Shown in pieces: positions 46,428 to 54,096 of a stretch of DNA of 64,000 nucleotides. The stretch comes from Flavobacterium piscisymbiosum (lineage in GTDB: Bacteria > Bacteroidota > Bacteroidia > Flavobacteriales > Flavobacteriaceae). The position numbers were made by a program, and so were the translations under genes. The stretch spans positions 3,534,001 to 3,598,000 of the forward strand of contig NZ_JAJJMM010000001.1 of the NCBI RefSeq assembly GCF_020905295.1. Reading direction: 5' to 3'. Below the pieces are notes generated by a model that made no database searches, had not been told where the DNA came from, and saw nothing but the letters and a program-made list of their open reading frames with translations. Every line of letters starts with the position of its first letter. Positions within the stretch are counted from its first letter, which is position 1.

Positions 46428-46775
46428 TTATTTTTTATTTATTATCATTTTTGATGAAATTGCAATAAGTTGCTCTACTTCAATTAAAAGTTTACTTCTT
46501 TTATCGCTATCACCTTCTTTAATATAATCTAGAATTTTTAATGAGTTTCTTGATTCTTTTAACTCTTTTACAACTAATGAAACCTTGAAAATAAAATCTT
46601 TATCAGTAATTGTTCCTTGCGCTTCTCCAAAATTCAAAGATGCACTTCCGGATGATCTAATTAGTTGATTTTTATAATATTCATTTTCAAATAATCTTTC
46701 TAATTGCCTTGTAAAGAAAATACATTCTCCAGCAAAACGAACCAGTCGATCTTCAAAATTGAATATTTTTTCCAT
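46428..46775 (-). CDS. Four-helix-bundle protein (23S rRNA intervening-sequence protein family)
   Basis: This 115-residue all-helical protein has the signature FEDRLVRFAGECIFFTRQL, YYKNQLIRSSGSASLNFGEA (quoted in 20) and ELKESRNSLKIL, typical of the S23/IVP four-helix-bundle family that includes DGR Avd proteins. The function is unclear; members often behave as mobile passengers. Here it is flanked on both sides by CAAT-rich repeats (46327-46427 and 46794-46836) and splits two unrelated genes, consistent with an inserted unit. No reverse transcriptase lies nearby, so a retroelement is not indicated. Confidence 0.9.
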   Translation of the reverse strand: MEKIFNFEDRLVRFAGECIFFTRQLERLFENEYYKNQLIRSSGSASLNFGEAQGTITDKDFIFKVSLVVKELKESRNSLKILDYIKEGDSDKRSKLLIEVEQLIAISSKMIINKK

Positions 46776-46793
46776 TAATATTATTGATTTATA

Positions 46794-46836
46794 CTTTTAA
46801 AATTTGATATTGATTTTTGCAATTGCAATTGATATT
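46794..46836. repeat. CAAT-type repeats right of the four-helix-bundle gene
   Basis: TTGATTTTT and AAAAATCAA form complementary arms around GCAATTGCAATTGATATTG. The word content (CAATTG, GATATTG) matches the left flank at 46327-46427, so the gene is bracketed by related sequence. Confidence 0.6.
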
Positions 46837-46842
46837 GAAAAA

Positions 46843-47502
46843 TCAACGTCCTCCAAAAATGCTGCTTCCAATTCTAACCATTGTGCTTCCGCATTCTATG
46901 GCTAGTTTATAATCTCCAGACATTCCCATTGAAATGGTATTGAGATTGCAGTTTTCAGATTTCAATGATTTTATGGAATCAAAAATCGATTTTAAATGTG
47001 TAAATTCTTTTTTAATCTGTTTTTGGTCTTCTGTAAATGTTGCCATTCCCATTAATCCTAAGATACGAATATTTTTCATCTCTTTGAATTCTGATGAAGA
47101 TAATAATTCGTTTAATTCGTTTTCGTCTAAACCAAATTTAGATTCTTCTTCGGCAATGTATATTTGAAGCAAACAATCGATAGTTCTATTGTTTTTTAAA
47201 GCGTGTTTGTTGATTTCCTGTAATAATTTTAAACTATCAACACCGTGAACCAAACTCACAAATGGTGCCATAAATTTAACTTTATTCGACTGAACATGAC
47301 CAATCATGTGCCATTGAATGTCTTTTGGCATTTCTTCGTACTTATCGGCCATTTCCTGGATTTTGTTTTCTCCAAAAATGCGCTGACCGGCTTCGTAAGC
47401 TTCCATTAAATCAGGAACAGGTTTGGTTTTTGAAACAGCAACTAATGTTACATTTTCAGGTAAACTTGCTTTGATTGTATTTAAATTCGATTGTATCGAC
47501 AT
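46843..47502 (-). CDS. YggS/PLPBP family pyridoxal-phosphate-binding protein
   Basis: This is a 219-residue PLP homeostasis protein. The cofactor lysine K25 is in TLVAVSKTKPVPD. Other signatures are FGENKIQEM, WHMIGHVQSNKVK and the C-terminal MGMSGDYKLAIECGSTMVRIGSSIFG in part (SMGMSGDYKLAIECG). No classic enzyme activity is known for the family; it carries PLP and affects amino-acid balance. It lies 7 bp downstream of the hypothetical exported protein gene on the minus strand. Confidence 0.95.
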   Translation of the reverse strand: MSIQSNLNTIKASLPENVTLVAVSKTKPVPDLMEAYEAGQRIFGENKIQEMADKYEEMPKDIQWHMIGHVQSNKVKFMAPFVSLVHGVDSLKLLQEINKHALKNNRTIDCLLQIYIAEEESKFGLDENELNELLSSSEFKEMKNIRILGLMGMATFTEDQKQIKKEFTHLKSIFDSIKSLKSENCNLNTISMGMSGDYKLAIECGSTMVRIGSSIFGGR

Positions 47503-47509
47503 TGTAAAT

Positions 47510-47932
47510 TTATTTTATTAATATCCGTCCAATTGTAACGCCTTTAGGATTTATTTTGTCATAATATTTTAAAAGGACTGGTATGTTTTTATATTTTTCG
47601 AATAATTGAATTATTTGTTCTTTTTTTATTTTAAAAACTGAAGAAGAATAGTCTTCATCTTCAACGTACTGAATCACTTTATTATTAACAATAAATTCGA
47701 TTTTTTTAAATGTTTTTTCTCTAAAAAAGTCATACGAAATATTAAAATTTAAAACTTTAGTGCCTTCTTTAAAATTAATTACTCCAATTTTTAAATTTTT
47801 TTCAAGTTCATTACTTTTAAATAATATTTTATTGTCCTTATAAAGTTGCCAATTTGTGATTGTATCAATTTCTGTTTTGGCTATTATTGAAATAGATTGA
47901 ATCATTATAAAAAACAATAAAAATTTTTTCAT
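47510..47932 (-). CDS. Hypothetical exported protein
   Basis: This 140-residue protein has a hydrophobic N-terminal signal (MKKFLLFFIMIQSISIIAKT). The mature part is rich in beta-strand-like alternation and Lys/Glu/Ile, with no recognisable motif. I do not recognise the family. It sits in a minus-strand run between the 3-hydroxyacyl-CoA dehydrogenase (12 bp upstream) and YggS (7 bp downstream), so it is probably cotranscribed with them. Confidence 0.72.
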   Translation of the reverse strand: MKKFLLFFIMIQSISIIAKTEIDTITNWQLYKDNKILFKSNELEKNLKIGVINFKEGTKVLNFNISYDFFREKTFKKIEFIVNNKVIQYVEDEDYSSSVFKIKKEQIIQLFEKYKNIPVLLKYYDKINPKGVTIGRILIK

Positions 47933-47944
47933 GAAACTTATGTG

Positions 47945-48832
47945 TTAAATAAACTGCTTAGAAATTTTCTCTGCTTTTTTACTTTCACTGTAATCGTAAA
48001 AACCTTCGCCGGATTTTACTCCTAATTTTCCGGCTCTAACCATATTAACTAATAGTGGGCAAGGAGCGTATTTAGGGTTTTTGAAACCTTCGTACATAAC
48101 GTTTAATATCGCAAGGCAAACGTCAAGACCAATAAAATCAGCTAATTGAAGTGGTCCCATTGGGTGTCCCATTCCTAATTTCATTACGGTATCAATTTCG
48201 TAAACACCGGCAACTTTATTGTATAACGTTTCGATTGCTTCGTTTAGCATAGGCATTAAAATTCTGTTGGCCACAAAACCTGGATAATCGTTTACTTCAA
48301 CAGGAGTTTTTCCTAATTTTTCAGATAAATCCATGATAATTTTAGTGACTTCATCGCTGGTGTTGTAACCACGAATAATTTCGACTAATTTCATAATTGG
48401 CACCGGATTCATAAAATGCATTCCAATAACGCGTTCAGGATGTGCAACTACGGCTCCAATTTGTGTTATTGAAATCGAAGAAGTATTGGTTGCTAAAATA
48501 GTGTTATGAGAACAAGCTTCGTTTAATTGCTTAAAGATGTTTAGTTTTAACTCTACATTTTCTGTAGCAGCTTCGACTACTAAATCAACGCCAACAACAC
48601 CATCCTTAATATCAGTATACGTAATAATATTAGTGATAGTTTTAGCAACATCTTCCTGAGTTATGGTTCCTTTAGACAACATTCGGTCTAAGTTTGCGGC
48701 AATAGTTGCCATTCCTTTGTCTAATGATTTCTCAGAAACGTCAATTAGTTTTACAGTAAAACCACTTTGTGCAAATGTATGAGCAATTCCGTTACCCATT
48801 GTTCCTGCACCAATTACAGCTATAGTTTTCAT
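47945..48832 (-). CDS. 3-hydroxybutyryl-CoA dehydrogenase
   Basis: This is a 295-residue NAD-dependent 3-hydroxyacyl-CoA dehydrogenase. The N-terminal Rossmann fold has GAGTMGNGIAHTFAQSG. The catalytic His region is GMHFMNPVPIMKLVEII, and the C-terminal domain (about 185-285) has GFVANRILMPMLNEAIE in part and LGMGHPMGPLQLADFIGLD in part. It converts acetoacetyl-CoA and 3-hydroxybutyryl-CoA. Length and motifs match the short single-function enzyme (Hbd/PaaH type) rather than a fused FadB. First gene of the 48832-46843 minus-strand run. Confidence 0.95.
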   Translation of the reverse strand: MKTIAVIGAGTMGNGIAHTFAQSGFTVKLIDVSEKSLDKGMATIAANLDRMLSKGTITQEDVAKTITNIITYTDIKDGVVGVDLVVEAATENVELKLNIFKQLNEACSHNTILATNTSSISITQIGAVVAHPERVIGMHFMNPVPIMKLVEIIRGYNTSDEVTKIIMDLSEKLGKTPVEVNDYPGFVANRILMPMLNEAIETLYNKVAGVYEIDTVMKLGMGHPMGPLQLADFIGLDVCLAILNVMYEGFKNPKYAPCPLLVNMVRAGKLGVKSGEGFYDYSESKKAEKISKQFI

Positions 48833-48858
48833 TTTATCTTAGATATTATATTTATGAT

Positions 48859-48900
48859 TTAGCCACGAATTCACCAAATGGTTCGTGAATTCGTGGCTAA
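48859..48900. repeat. Perfect 16-bp inverted repeat (GCCACGAATTCAC type)
   Basis: TTAGCCACGAATTCAC (48859-48874) and GTGAATTCGTGGCTAA (48885-48900) are exact complements around a 10-nt loop. Related arms (CACGAATTTCAC) occur at 50690-50788. It lies between two same-strand genes; a T-rich tail is present only on the plus strand, so it is not a good terminator for the minus-strand gene. Confidence 0.75.
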
Positions 48901-48921
48901 TTTTATTTTTTAAACTTTCAA

Positions 48922-49887
48922 TTATTTATCGAAACAATCAATTATTTGATACGCTACTCTCAAAGCATCAGTTGCTTGTTCAAGCGTCACAACCGGAGTA
49001 GTATCTGTTTTTATAGCGTTTGCAAAAGATTCTAATTCGTCAAGAATGGCATTGTTTTGCTCGACATCAGGATTAGTAAAATAGATTTGTTTTTTTACGC
49101 CTTCGGCATTTTGCAGAATCATATCAAAATCTCCTGGAATTTCCGGTGCATCTTTCATACGGACTACTTCGCATTTTTTTTCCAGAAAATCAACTGAAAT
49201 ATAGGCATCTTTCTGAAAGAAACGTGTCTTACGCATGTTTTTCAACGAAATTCTGCTTGCTGTTAAATTCGCTACACATCCGTTTTCGAATTCTATTCTG
49301 GCATTGGCAATATCAGGTGTATCACTGATAACCGAAACGCCACTTGCATGAATGTCTTTTACTTTTGAGTTTACTACGCTTAAGATCGCATCAATATCAT
49401 GAATCATTAAATCCAGAACTACAGGAACATCTGTACCACGCGGATTAAATTCTGCCAAACGGTGCGTTTCTATAAACATTGGATTTTCGATCATGTTTTT
49501 TGTAGCGATAAACGCTGGATTAAAGCGCTCAACATGACCCACCTGACCTTTTACGTTGTATTCTTTGGCTAAAGCGATAATTTCTTCGGCTTCTGCAACG
49601 GTATTGGCAATTGGTTTTTCTATAAAGATGTGTTTTCCTGATTTAATGGCTACCTTAGCACATTTATAATGAGAAAGTGTTGGGGTTACAATATCAATGA
49701 CATCCACAGCGTGGATTAATTTTGCAATAGTACTGAAGTTTTTATAGCCAAATTCTTTTGATATTCGTTCGGCATTTTCTTGATTTTCATCGTAAAATCC
49801 AACTAATTCGTATTTGTCAGATTGTTGTAATAAGCGTAAATGTATTTTACCAAGATGACCAGCACCTAAAACTCCTACTTTTAACAT
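48922..49887 (-). CDS. Gfo/Idh/MocA-family oxidoreductase
   Basis: This is a 321-residue NAD(P)-dependent oxidoreductase. The ATG at 49887 (MLKVGVLGAGHLGK) is preferred because the Rossmann motif then starts at residue 3; the upstream ATG adds 19 unlikely residues. EKP in HIFIEKPIANTVAEAEE (in part) is the conserved catalytic-Lys motif, and VMDL-like VVLDLMIHDIDAILSVV carries the active-site His. Substrate unknown (sugar, inositol or related). A TAnnTTTG-like box (49904-49911, minus) lies just upstream. Confidence 0.9.
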   Translation of the reverse strand: MLKVGVLGAGHLGKIHLRLLQQSDKYELVGFYDENQENAERISKEFGYKNFSTIAKLIHAVDVIDIVTPTLSHYKCAKVAIKSGKHIFIEKPIANTVAEAEEIIALAKEYNVKGQVGHVERFNPAFIATKNMIENPMFIETHRLAEFNPRGTDVPVVLDLMIHDIDAILSVVNSKVKDIHASGVSVISDTPDIANARIEFENGCVANLTASRISLKNMRKTRFFQKDAYISVDFLEKKCEVVRMKDAPEIPGDFDMILQNAEGVKKQIYFTNPDVEQNNAILDELESFANAIKTDTTPVVTLEQATDALRVAYQIIDCFDK

Positions 49888-49979
49888 GAGAATGTATTTT
49901 AAACAAAAATATAATTTATTTGTTGAAAGTAAAAGTGAATGCAATAAAGATTTAGCGATTTAATAATTAAAAATCAATA

Positions 49980-50009
49980 TTTGATTTCCTATTTACTTTC
50001 TTATTTTTG
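49980..50009 (+). promoter_or_regulatory. Promoter of pcm
   Basis: TTTG (49980-49983), 18-bp spacer, TATTTTTG (50002-50009). The box overlaps the TTG at 50007, which rules that codon out as the pcm start. Confidence 0.75.
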
Positions 50010-50030
50010 CAAAAATTAAACCTACCTATT

Positions 50031-50672
50031 TTGAAAGACACTGCCAAACATCAAGGACTTCGTAATCAATTAGTAAGCACTTTAGAACAAAAAGGAATTA
50101 CCGATAGAGCAGTTTTGGATGCGATAAAAAAAATCCCAAGACACCTTTTTTTGAATTCAAGTTTTGAAGATTACGCTTATCAGGATAAGGCTTTTCCTAT
50201 AGGAGCCGGGCAAACTATTTCGCAGCCGTACACCGTTGCGTTTCAATCGCAATTATTAGAAGTTAAAAAAGAACATAAAATTCTTGAAATTGGTACCGGT
50301 TCCGGTTATCAAACTGCTGTTTTATGTATGCTAGGAGCTAAAGTTTTTAGTGTTGAAAGACAAAATGAATTGTTTAAAACAACTTCAAATTTATTTCCAA
50401 AATTAAATATTCGCCCTAAACATTTATCTTTTGGTGATGGTTACAAAGGCTTACCAAGTTACGCACCGTTTGATAGTATTATTGTTACGGCGGGCGCTCC
50501 ATTTATTCCTCAGCCTTTAATGGCACAATTAAAAATAGGAGGAAGGCTTGTAATTCCGCTAGGAGAAGACGTTCAGATTATGACTTTATTGATTCGAAAG
50601 AATGAAACTCAATTCGAAAAACATGAGTTTGGAGAATTTAGATTTGTACCTTTATTAGAAGATAAAAATTAA
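50031..50672 (+). CDS. pcm: Protein-L-isoaspartate O-methyltransferase
   Basis: Pcm methylates abnormal isoaspartyl residues for protein repair. The start is set to TTG 50031 (KDTAKHQGLRNQLV after fMet) because the further-upstream TTG 50007 lies in the -7 promoter box; that leaves 213 residues. Motifs are AFPIGAGQTISQPYT, SAM-binding ILEIGTGSGYQTAVL and YAPFDSIIVTAGAPFIP. No ATG is available near the expected start. The stop is followed by an inverted repeat shared with the convergent Fic gene. Confidence 0.95.
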   Translation: MKDTAKHQGLRNQLVSTLEQKGITDRAVLDAIKKIPRHLFLNSSFEDYAYQDKAFPIGAGQTISQPYTVAFQSQLLEVKKEHKILEIGTGSGYQTAVLCMLGAKVFSVERQNELFKTTSNLFPKLNIRPKHLSFGDGYKGLPSYAPFDSIIVTAGAPFIPQPLMAQLKIGGRLVIPLGEDVQIMTLLIRKNETQFEKHEFGEFRFVPLLEDKN

Positions 50673-50689
50673 AAATAACTATAAATTTT

Positions 50690-50788
50690 AAACACGAATT
50701 TCACAAATTAGCACTAATTGTTTTTTGAAATTAAATTCACAAACGCAATTGATTATTTAATTTGTGCAAATTAGTGAAATTCGTGTTT
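50690..50788. repeat. Long inverted repeat between convergent pcm and fic (CACGAATTTCAC type)
   Basis: AAACACGAATTTCAC (50690-50704) and GTGAAATTCGTGTTT (50774-50788) are perfectly complementary. Further internal pairing (CACAAATTAG with CAAATTAGTG) extends it. It sits exactly between the two stop codons and may act as a bidirectional terminator. The arms resemble the element at 48859-48900. Confidence 0.75.
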
Positions 50789-50792
50789 TGTT

Positions 50793-51842
50793 TTATTGCG
50801 CAATAATACCAATATATCGTTCTAAGTTTTCTTTTTCAGTTTTAGCTACAAAAAGTAAAAAGTCTTCTTTATTATTTTTTGTCTGCGCAGTTTCTAAAGT
50901 CTGATAATATTGCATACGGTTATCATAATCTCCTTTGATATTAGCAATTATATATCCTTTTTGTAATAAAATTAAATTCATGACCAGACGAGAAGTTCTT
51001 CCGTTTCCATCAATAAAAGGATGAATTGTGATTAATCTTTCATGCATTTCGGCCGCCAAAATAACGGGATGCAGTTTATTTTTATTGGTTTCATACCAAA
51101 TAAAATAATCTTCCATTTCTTTGGCAACCATAAATGGTTGTGGTGGCATATGTGTGCTTCCTTTTATCATAACTTGTACTTTACGGTAACGACCTGCGTC
51201 TTCTGGAATTATCCCGCGCAGAATTAAATTATGGATTGATAAAAGATCGCGTTCGTTTAATGAAACACTTCTTTGCATTAAATCTTTGATAAAACCAATC
51301 GCTTCCTGATGATTAATGGCCTCCATATGCTCACGCATACTTTTTCCGGAAATTGTAAGACCTTCATTAATGACCATGTCAGTTTCACGAAGTGTCATTG
51401 TGTTTCCTTCAATTCTATTACTTTCAAAAGTATATTCTAATTCTAATGCCTGAGTAATTCTAAAGCTGTCATATTGGCGATAACTGTCTAATTTTGCTTT
51501 TAATAGATCAATCTCCTTTAAAAGATTTTCTAAAGTTTTGGAGATTTTTAATTTTGAAACAGTTTTATTGTATTTAATTTCCTGTTCCGCTACCATTAAT
51601 GCTTTTAAGGCAAATTCATCATCTCCAATTTCATATAGAATTTTTTCCTTGAGCCAGGCAATCATTAAGGTTTCAAAGTCAATTTCTAAAAGCTGAGAAA
51701 GTTTTGAAATTTGTTCTCTGGTTGGTTTTCTTGTTCCTGATTCAAATTTACTTATTAATGCCTGATCAATACCCAGGATTTGCGCCACTTCTCTAGTCTT
51801 TAATCCTTTTAGTTCTCTTGCATTTTTAAGAAGTGTTTTCAT
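50793..51842 (-). CDS. HTH-Fic protein (adenylyltransferase domain)
   Basis: This is a 349-residue protein. The N-terminal XRE-type helix-turn-helix (about 1-60, TREVAQILGIDQALISKFES) is followed by a Fic domain with the active motif HPFIDGNGR (274-282). The autoinhibitory motif S-x-x-x-E-G (S141-E145, SNRIEG) is in the N-terminal part, which marks a class II Fic that restrains its own AMPylation. The HTH may autoregulate. No antitoxin-like gene is adjacent. The spacer upstream has a TGTC-TT-GACA dyad (about 51864-51873). Confidence 0.94.
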   Translation of the reverse strand: MKTLLKNARELKGLKTREVAQILGIDQALISKFESGTRKPTREQISKLSQLLEIDFETLMIAWLKEKILYEIGDDEFALKALMVAEQEIKYNKTVSKLKISKTLENLLKEIDLLKAKLDSYRQYDSFRITQALELEYTFESNRIEGNTMTLRETDMVINEGLTISGKSMREHMEAINHQEAIGFIKDLMQRSVSLNERDLLSIHNLILRGIIPEDAGRYRKVQVMIKGSTHMPPQPFMVAKEMEDYFIWYETNKNKLHPVILAAEMHERLITIHPFIDGNGRTSRLVMNLILLQKGYIIANIKGDYDNRMQYYQTLETAQTKNNKEDFLLFVAKTEKENLERYIGIIAQ

Positions 51843-51892
51843 ATTTGTAAAAATGTTTTAAATTGTCTTGACAGAATTAGTCATTTTATTAA

Positions 51893-51927
51893 TGATAAAA
51901 AAAAGCAATATTAAATATATTGCTTTT
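51893..51927 (-). terminator. Terminator of the 51934 lipoprotein gene (minus strand)
   Basis: AAAAGCAATAT (51901-51911) and ATATTGCTTTT (51917-51927) form a perfect stem. Read on the minus strand it is followed by the T run complementary to the A run at 51896-51903. Confidence 0.78.
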
Positions 51928-51933
51928 CTAAAA

Positions 51934-52584
51934 TTATATTTTACTTTTTGGAGGAAGAGATCCGTCTTTTCTCATTTCCTGAACTACAGTCTGCATAATA
52001 GCATCAACCGTTTGACCTAAATCAGTAACGTAATCTGATTTTGTCGTTCCTGTCCAGATTAATTTATTTTCTTTTAATGAAAAAACATTGGTTTCTACCA
52101 TATATGATGTCGTTTCCTGATAGTATCCCGGGTCATAAAAGTTAGGAGAGTACATTCCGTACCAGTTTCCAAAACCGTAACCATACATTCCGGTATACAT
52201 TCCGTCGAAGCCGCCGTAGTACATGCCTGTGTAAGTTCCGGGAACATAAGTTGTTTCTTTTTCTTTGCTTACTAAACGCAATGTAATAACGCCATCAAAA
52301 TTCTCATCCTGCAATATTTTTAATTTTTGCTCCTGAGTAAGATTTTTGGTTGTTTCGTTTAAGTACTGATAAGAAGTTTTGAAAATTTCATTACTGGCAG
52401 CAATTCTGTTTTCAGTAACTCTTCTTGAAGCTTCGTCTTTTAATAAAGCTACAACCAGAACTTTTTTGAAATTTTCCTGAGCGACTGTTATTTTTGGATC
52501 TCTCCAGCTATTTACAATAGAAGTGTTACTGCCACAACCTGAAAGAGCAAGAACAGCGATTACTAAAAATAAGTATTTTTTCAT
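51934..52584 (-). CDS. Lipoprotein with Gly/Tyr/Met-rich segment (DUF4136-like)
   Basis: This is a 216-residue lipoprotein. The lipobox LALSGC gives lipidated Cys at residue 17. The mature N-terminus (SIVNSWRDPKI) and the alternating pattern resemble DUF4136-type lipoproteins. A central stretch (about 117-155) is repetitive in Gly, Tyr and Met (TGMYYGGF, TGMYGYGFG, YGMYSP), possibly a flexible or surface-exposed insert. The segment LSLKENKLIWTG and the helix near the C-terminus fit the family. Role unknown. It is transcribed alone and ends in a terminator. Confidence 0.82.
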   Translation of the reverse strand: MKKYLFLVIAVLALSGCGSNTSIVNSWRDPKITVAQENFKKVLVVALLKDEASRRVTENRIAASNEIFKTSYQYLNETTKNLTQEQKLKILQDENFDGVITLRLVSKEKETTYVPGTYTGMYYGGFDGMYTGMYGYGFGNWYGMYSPNFYDPGYYQETTSYMVETNVFSLKENKLIWTGTTKSDYVTDLGQTVDAIMQTVVQEMRKDGSLPPKSKI

Positions 52585-52662
52585 ATTACAATTTTTTATA
52601 ATGATTGTAGTAAAAATACGTATAAAATAAAAGCAAACCCTTCTTACAATTAAAAATATATT

Positions 52663-53118
52663 TTAATTATAAGCTTTTTTTATTCGGTCTAAGTCGCGTT
52701 TGGTATCTTGTTCTTTTAGCGATTCGCGCTTATCGTAGTTTTTCTTTCCTTTGCAAAGACCAATTTGTAATTTTGCAAGTCCCTTTTCGTTGGTAAATAA
52801 TTTTAAAGGAACAATGGTAAGACCTTTTGCCTGAACGCTTTTATGAAGACTTTTTAATTCTTTCTTGTTCAAAAGTAATTTTCTTTCGCTTCTTGCTTTA
52901 TGGTTAAACTGATTTCCGAATGTATATTCTTCGATATAAGTATTGATTGCAAAAAGTTCCAGATTACTAAATTCACAAAAACTTTCGGTAATATTTGCTT
53001 TTCCTAATCGTATCGATTTGATTTCAGTTCCAGATAAAACAATTCCAGCAGTATAGGTATCGATTATCTCATAATCAAATCGAGCTCTTTTATTAAGTAT
53101 ATTGACTGTTTTTAACAT
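52663..53118 (-). CDS. smpB: SsrA-binding protein SmpB
   Basis: SmpB binds tmRNA and delivers it to stalled ribosomes for trans-translation. At 151 residues it is normal. Motifs are [35 protein letters not shown] and the C-terminal [20 protein letters not shown] in part, whose tail enters the empty mRNA channel. It shares a divergent control region with the VF530-like gene and seems to be transcribed almost leaderless. Its presence gives a second ribosome-rescue pathway besides PrfH. Confidence 0.96.
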   Translation of the reverse strand: MLKTVNILNKRARFDYEIIDTYTAGIVLSGTEIKSIRLGKANITESFCEFSNLELFAINTYIEEYTFGNQFNHKARSERKLLLNKKELKSLHKSVQAKGLTIVPLKLFTNEKGLAKLQIGLCKGKKNYDKRESLKEQDTKRDLDRIKKAYN

Positions 53119-53125
53119 AGGATGA

Positions 53126-53184
53126 CAAATTTAGTAACAAATAAATGAAACAGCAATTGTTTTTGCATAAATGATATAAATTTG
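53126..53184. promoter_or_regulatory. Back-to-back divergent promoters of smpB and the VF530-like gene
   Basis: Minus strand: CAAATTTA (53126-53133, read TAAATTTG) with its -33 at CAA 53154-53156 (spacer 20). Plus strand: TTG 53157-53159, spacer 17, TAAATTTG (53177-53184). The two -33 elements abut as one CAATTG palindrome. Both -7 boxes lie within 4-7 nt of the start codons. Confidence 0.7.
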
Positions 53185-53188
53185 CATC

Positions 53189-53419
53189 ATGGAAAAACAA
53201 CAATCAAAAGATCCGTTACACGGAATCACGCTTCAAAAAATAGTAGAAGCTTTGGTAGATCATTATGGTTTTGATACTTTGGCAGAAATAATTCCGATAA
53301 AATGTTTTACTTCAAATCCGAGTGTAAAATCTAGTTTGACTTTTTTAAGAAAAACCGACTGGGCCAGAAAGAAAGTAGAAGATTTATATGTAAAATCTCT
53401 GCCTAAATTTGCAAAGTAA
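53189..53419 (+). CDS. VF530-like small DNA-binding protein (DUF2132)
   Basis: This is a 76-residue protein of the VF530 family, whose structure suggests DNA binding. The sequence LHGITLQKIVEALVDHYGFD and the block INCF-like IPIKCFTSNPSVKSSLTFLR, WARKKVEDLY fit the family well. Its -7 promoter box ends 4 nt before the ATG, so translation may be leaderless. It is convergent with the DUF3575-like gene, with stops adjacent. Role unknown. Confidence 0.9.
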   Translation: MEKQQSKDPLHGITLQKIVEALVDHYGFDTLAEIIPIKCFTSNPSVKSSLTFLRKTDWARKKVEDLYVKSLPKFAK

Positions 53420-53974
53420 TTACAATTTATAAGAAATCATAACACCACCGCGGTATGGTAACCATTCGCCGCTTTTATTCCAGTTTGGAGCATGTTCATA
53501 TCTTCCGGGAGTTCCATCATTATAATATCCGTGATAAAAACCTTGATGCCATCCGGCTCCTGCAAAAATATCTAAAAGAAATTTATCGCTTAGTTTTAGA
53601 TTATATCCTACGGTAACACCTAAGCGGTATCCAAAACCATGTTCGTATTTATTAGTATCCCAGTAATTCCACTTTTGTAGTTCGTAAACATCCGGTCCGG
53701 CATGAGCACCTACATAAAATCCGTTATACTTTTCTTTAAAATGGTAACGAACTTCAGGAGTTAATGTGTAAAATTTCATTGGACTGTGCCCATTAAAAGA
53801 TTCCCAGAATGAAGCCATTACATCAACACTAAAAGTCATTTTTTCTCCTATACTGGTCTCAATACCCACATTAGGTATTGCAACTATAGCCGTTGCAGCA
53901 TTGAATTTAATAAAAGTTTGACTTTGAGACTGAATCGAAAAGAAAAGAACAATTAGGATTAAGATTTTTTTCAT
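53420..53974 (-). CDS. DUF3575-like outer-membrane protein
   Basis: This 184-residue exported protein has signal peptide ILIVLFFSIQSQSQ. The mature part is beta-rich with alternating aromatic residues (IPNVGIETSIGEKMTFSVDV, EVRYHF, GFYVGAHAGPDVY, FGYRLGVTVGYNL), typical of a small eight-strand OMP such as DUF3575. The family is common in Bacteroidota with no defined role. It abuts the VF530 stop codon (next base). Confidence 0.82.
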   Translation of the reverse strand: MKKILILIVLFFSIQSQSQTFIKFNAATAIVAIPNVGIETSIGEKMTFSVDVMASFWESFNGHSPMKFYTLTPEVRYHFKEKYNGFYVGAHAGPDVYELQKWNYWDTNKYEHGFGYRLGVTVGYNLKLSDKFLLDIFAGAGWHQGFYHGYYNDGTPGRYEHAPNWNKSGEWLPYRGGVMISYKL

Positions 53975-54096
53975 AAAATGGGTTTTCGTGGTATTATAAT
54001 AAGCCTTTATTGCTTATTTTGCGTGCAAATATAACGTAAACCATTAATGACTATTATAATTTAACAGGAATATTTTTTTATAATATCTAGGCTAAA

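Noticed and set aside
46428..46775. Diversity-generating retroelement because of the Avd-like four-helix protein
   Set aside because: No reverse transcriptase, template repeat or variable repeat lies nearby.
50793..51842. Classic fic toxin-antitoxin pair
   Set aside because: There is no separate antitoxin gene, and the inhibitory motif is within the same protein (class II Fic).
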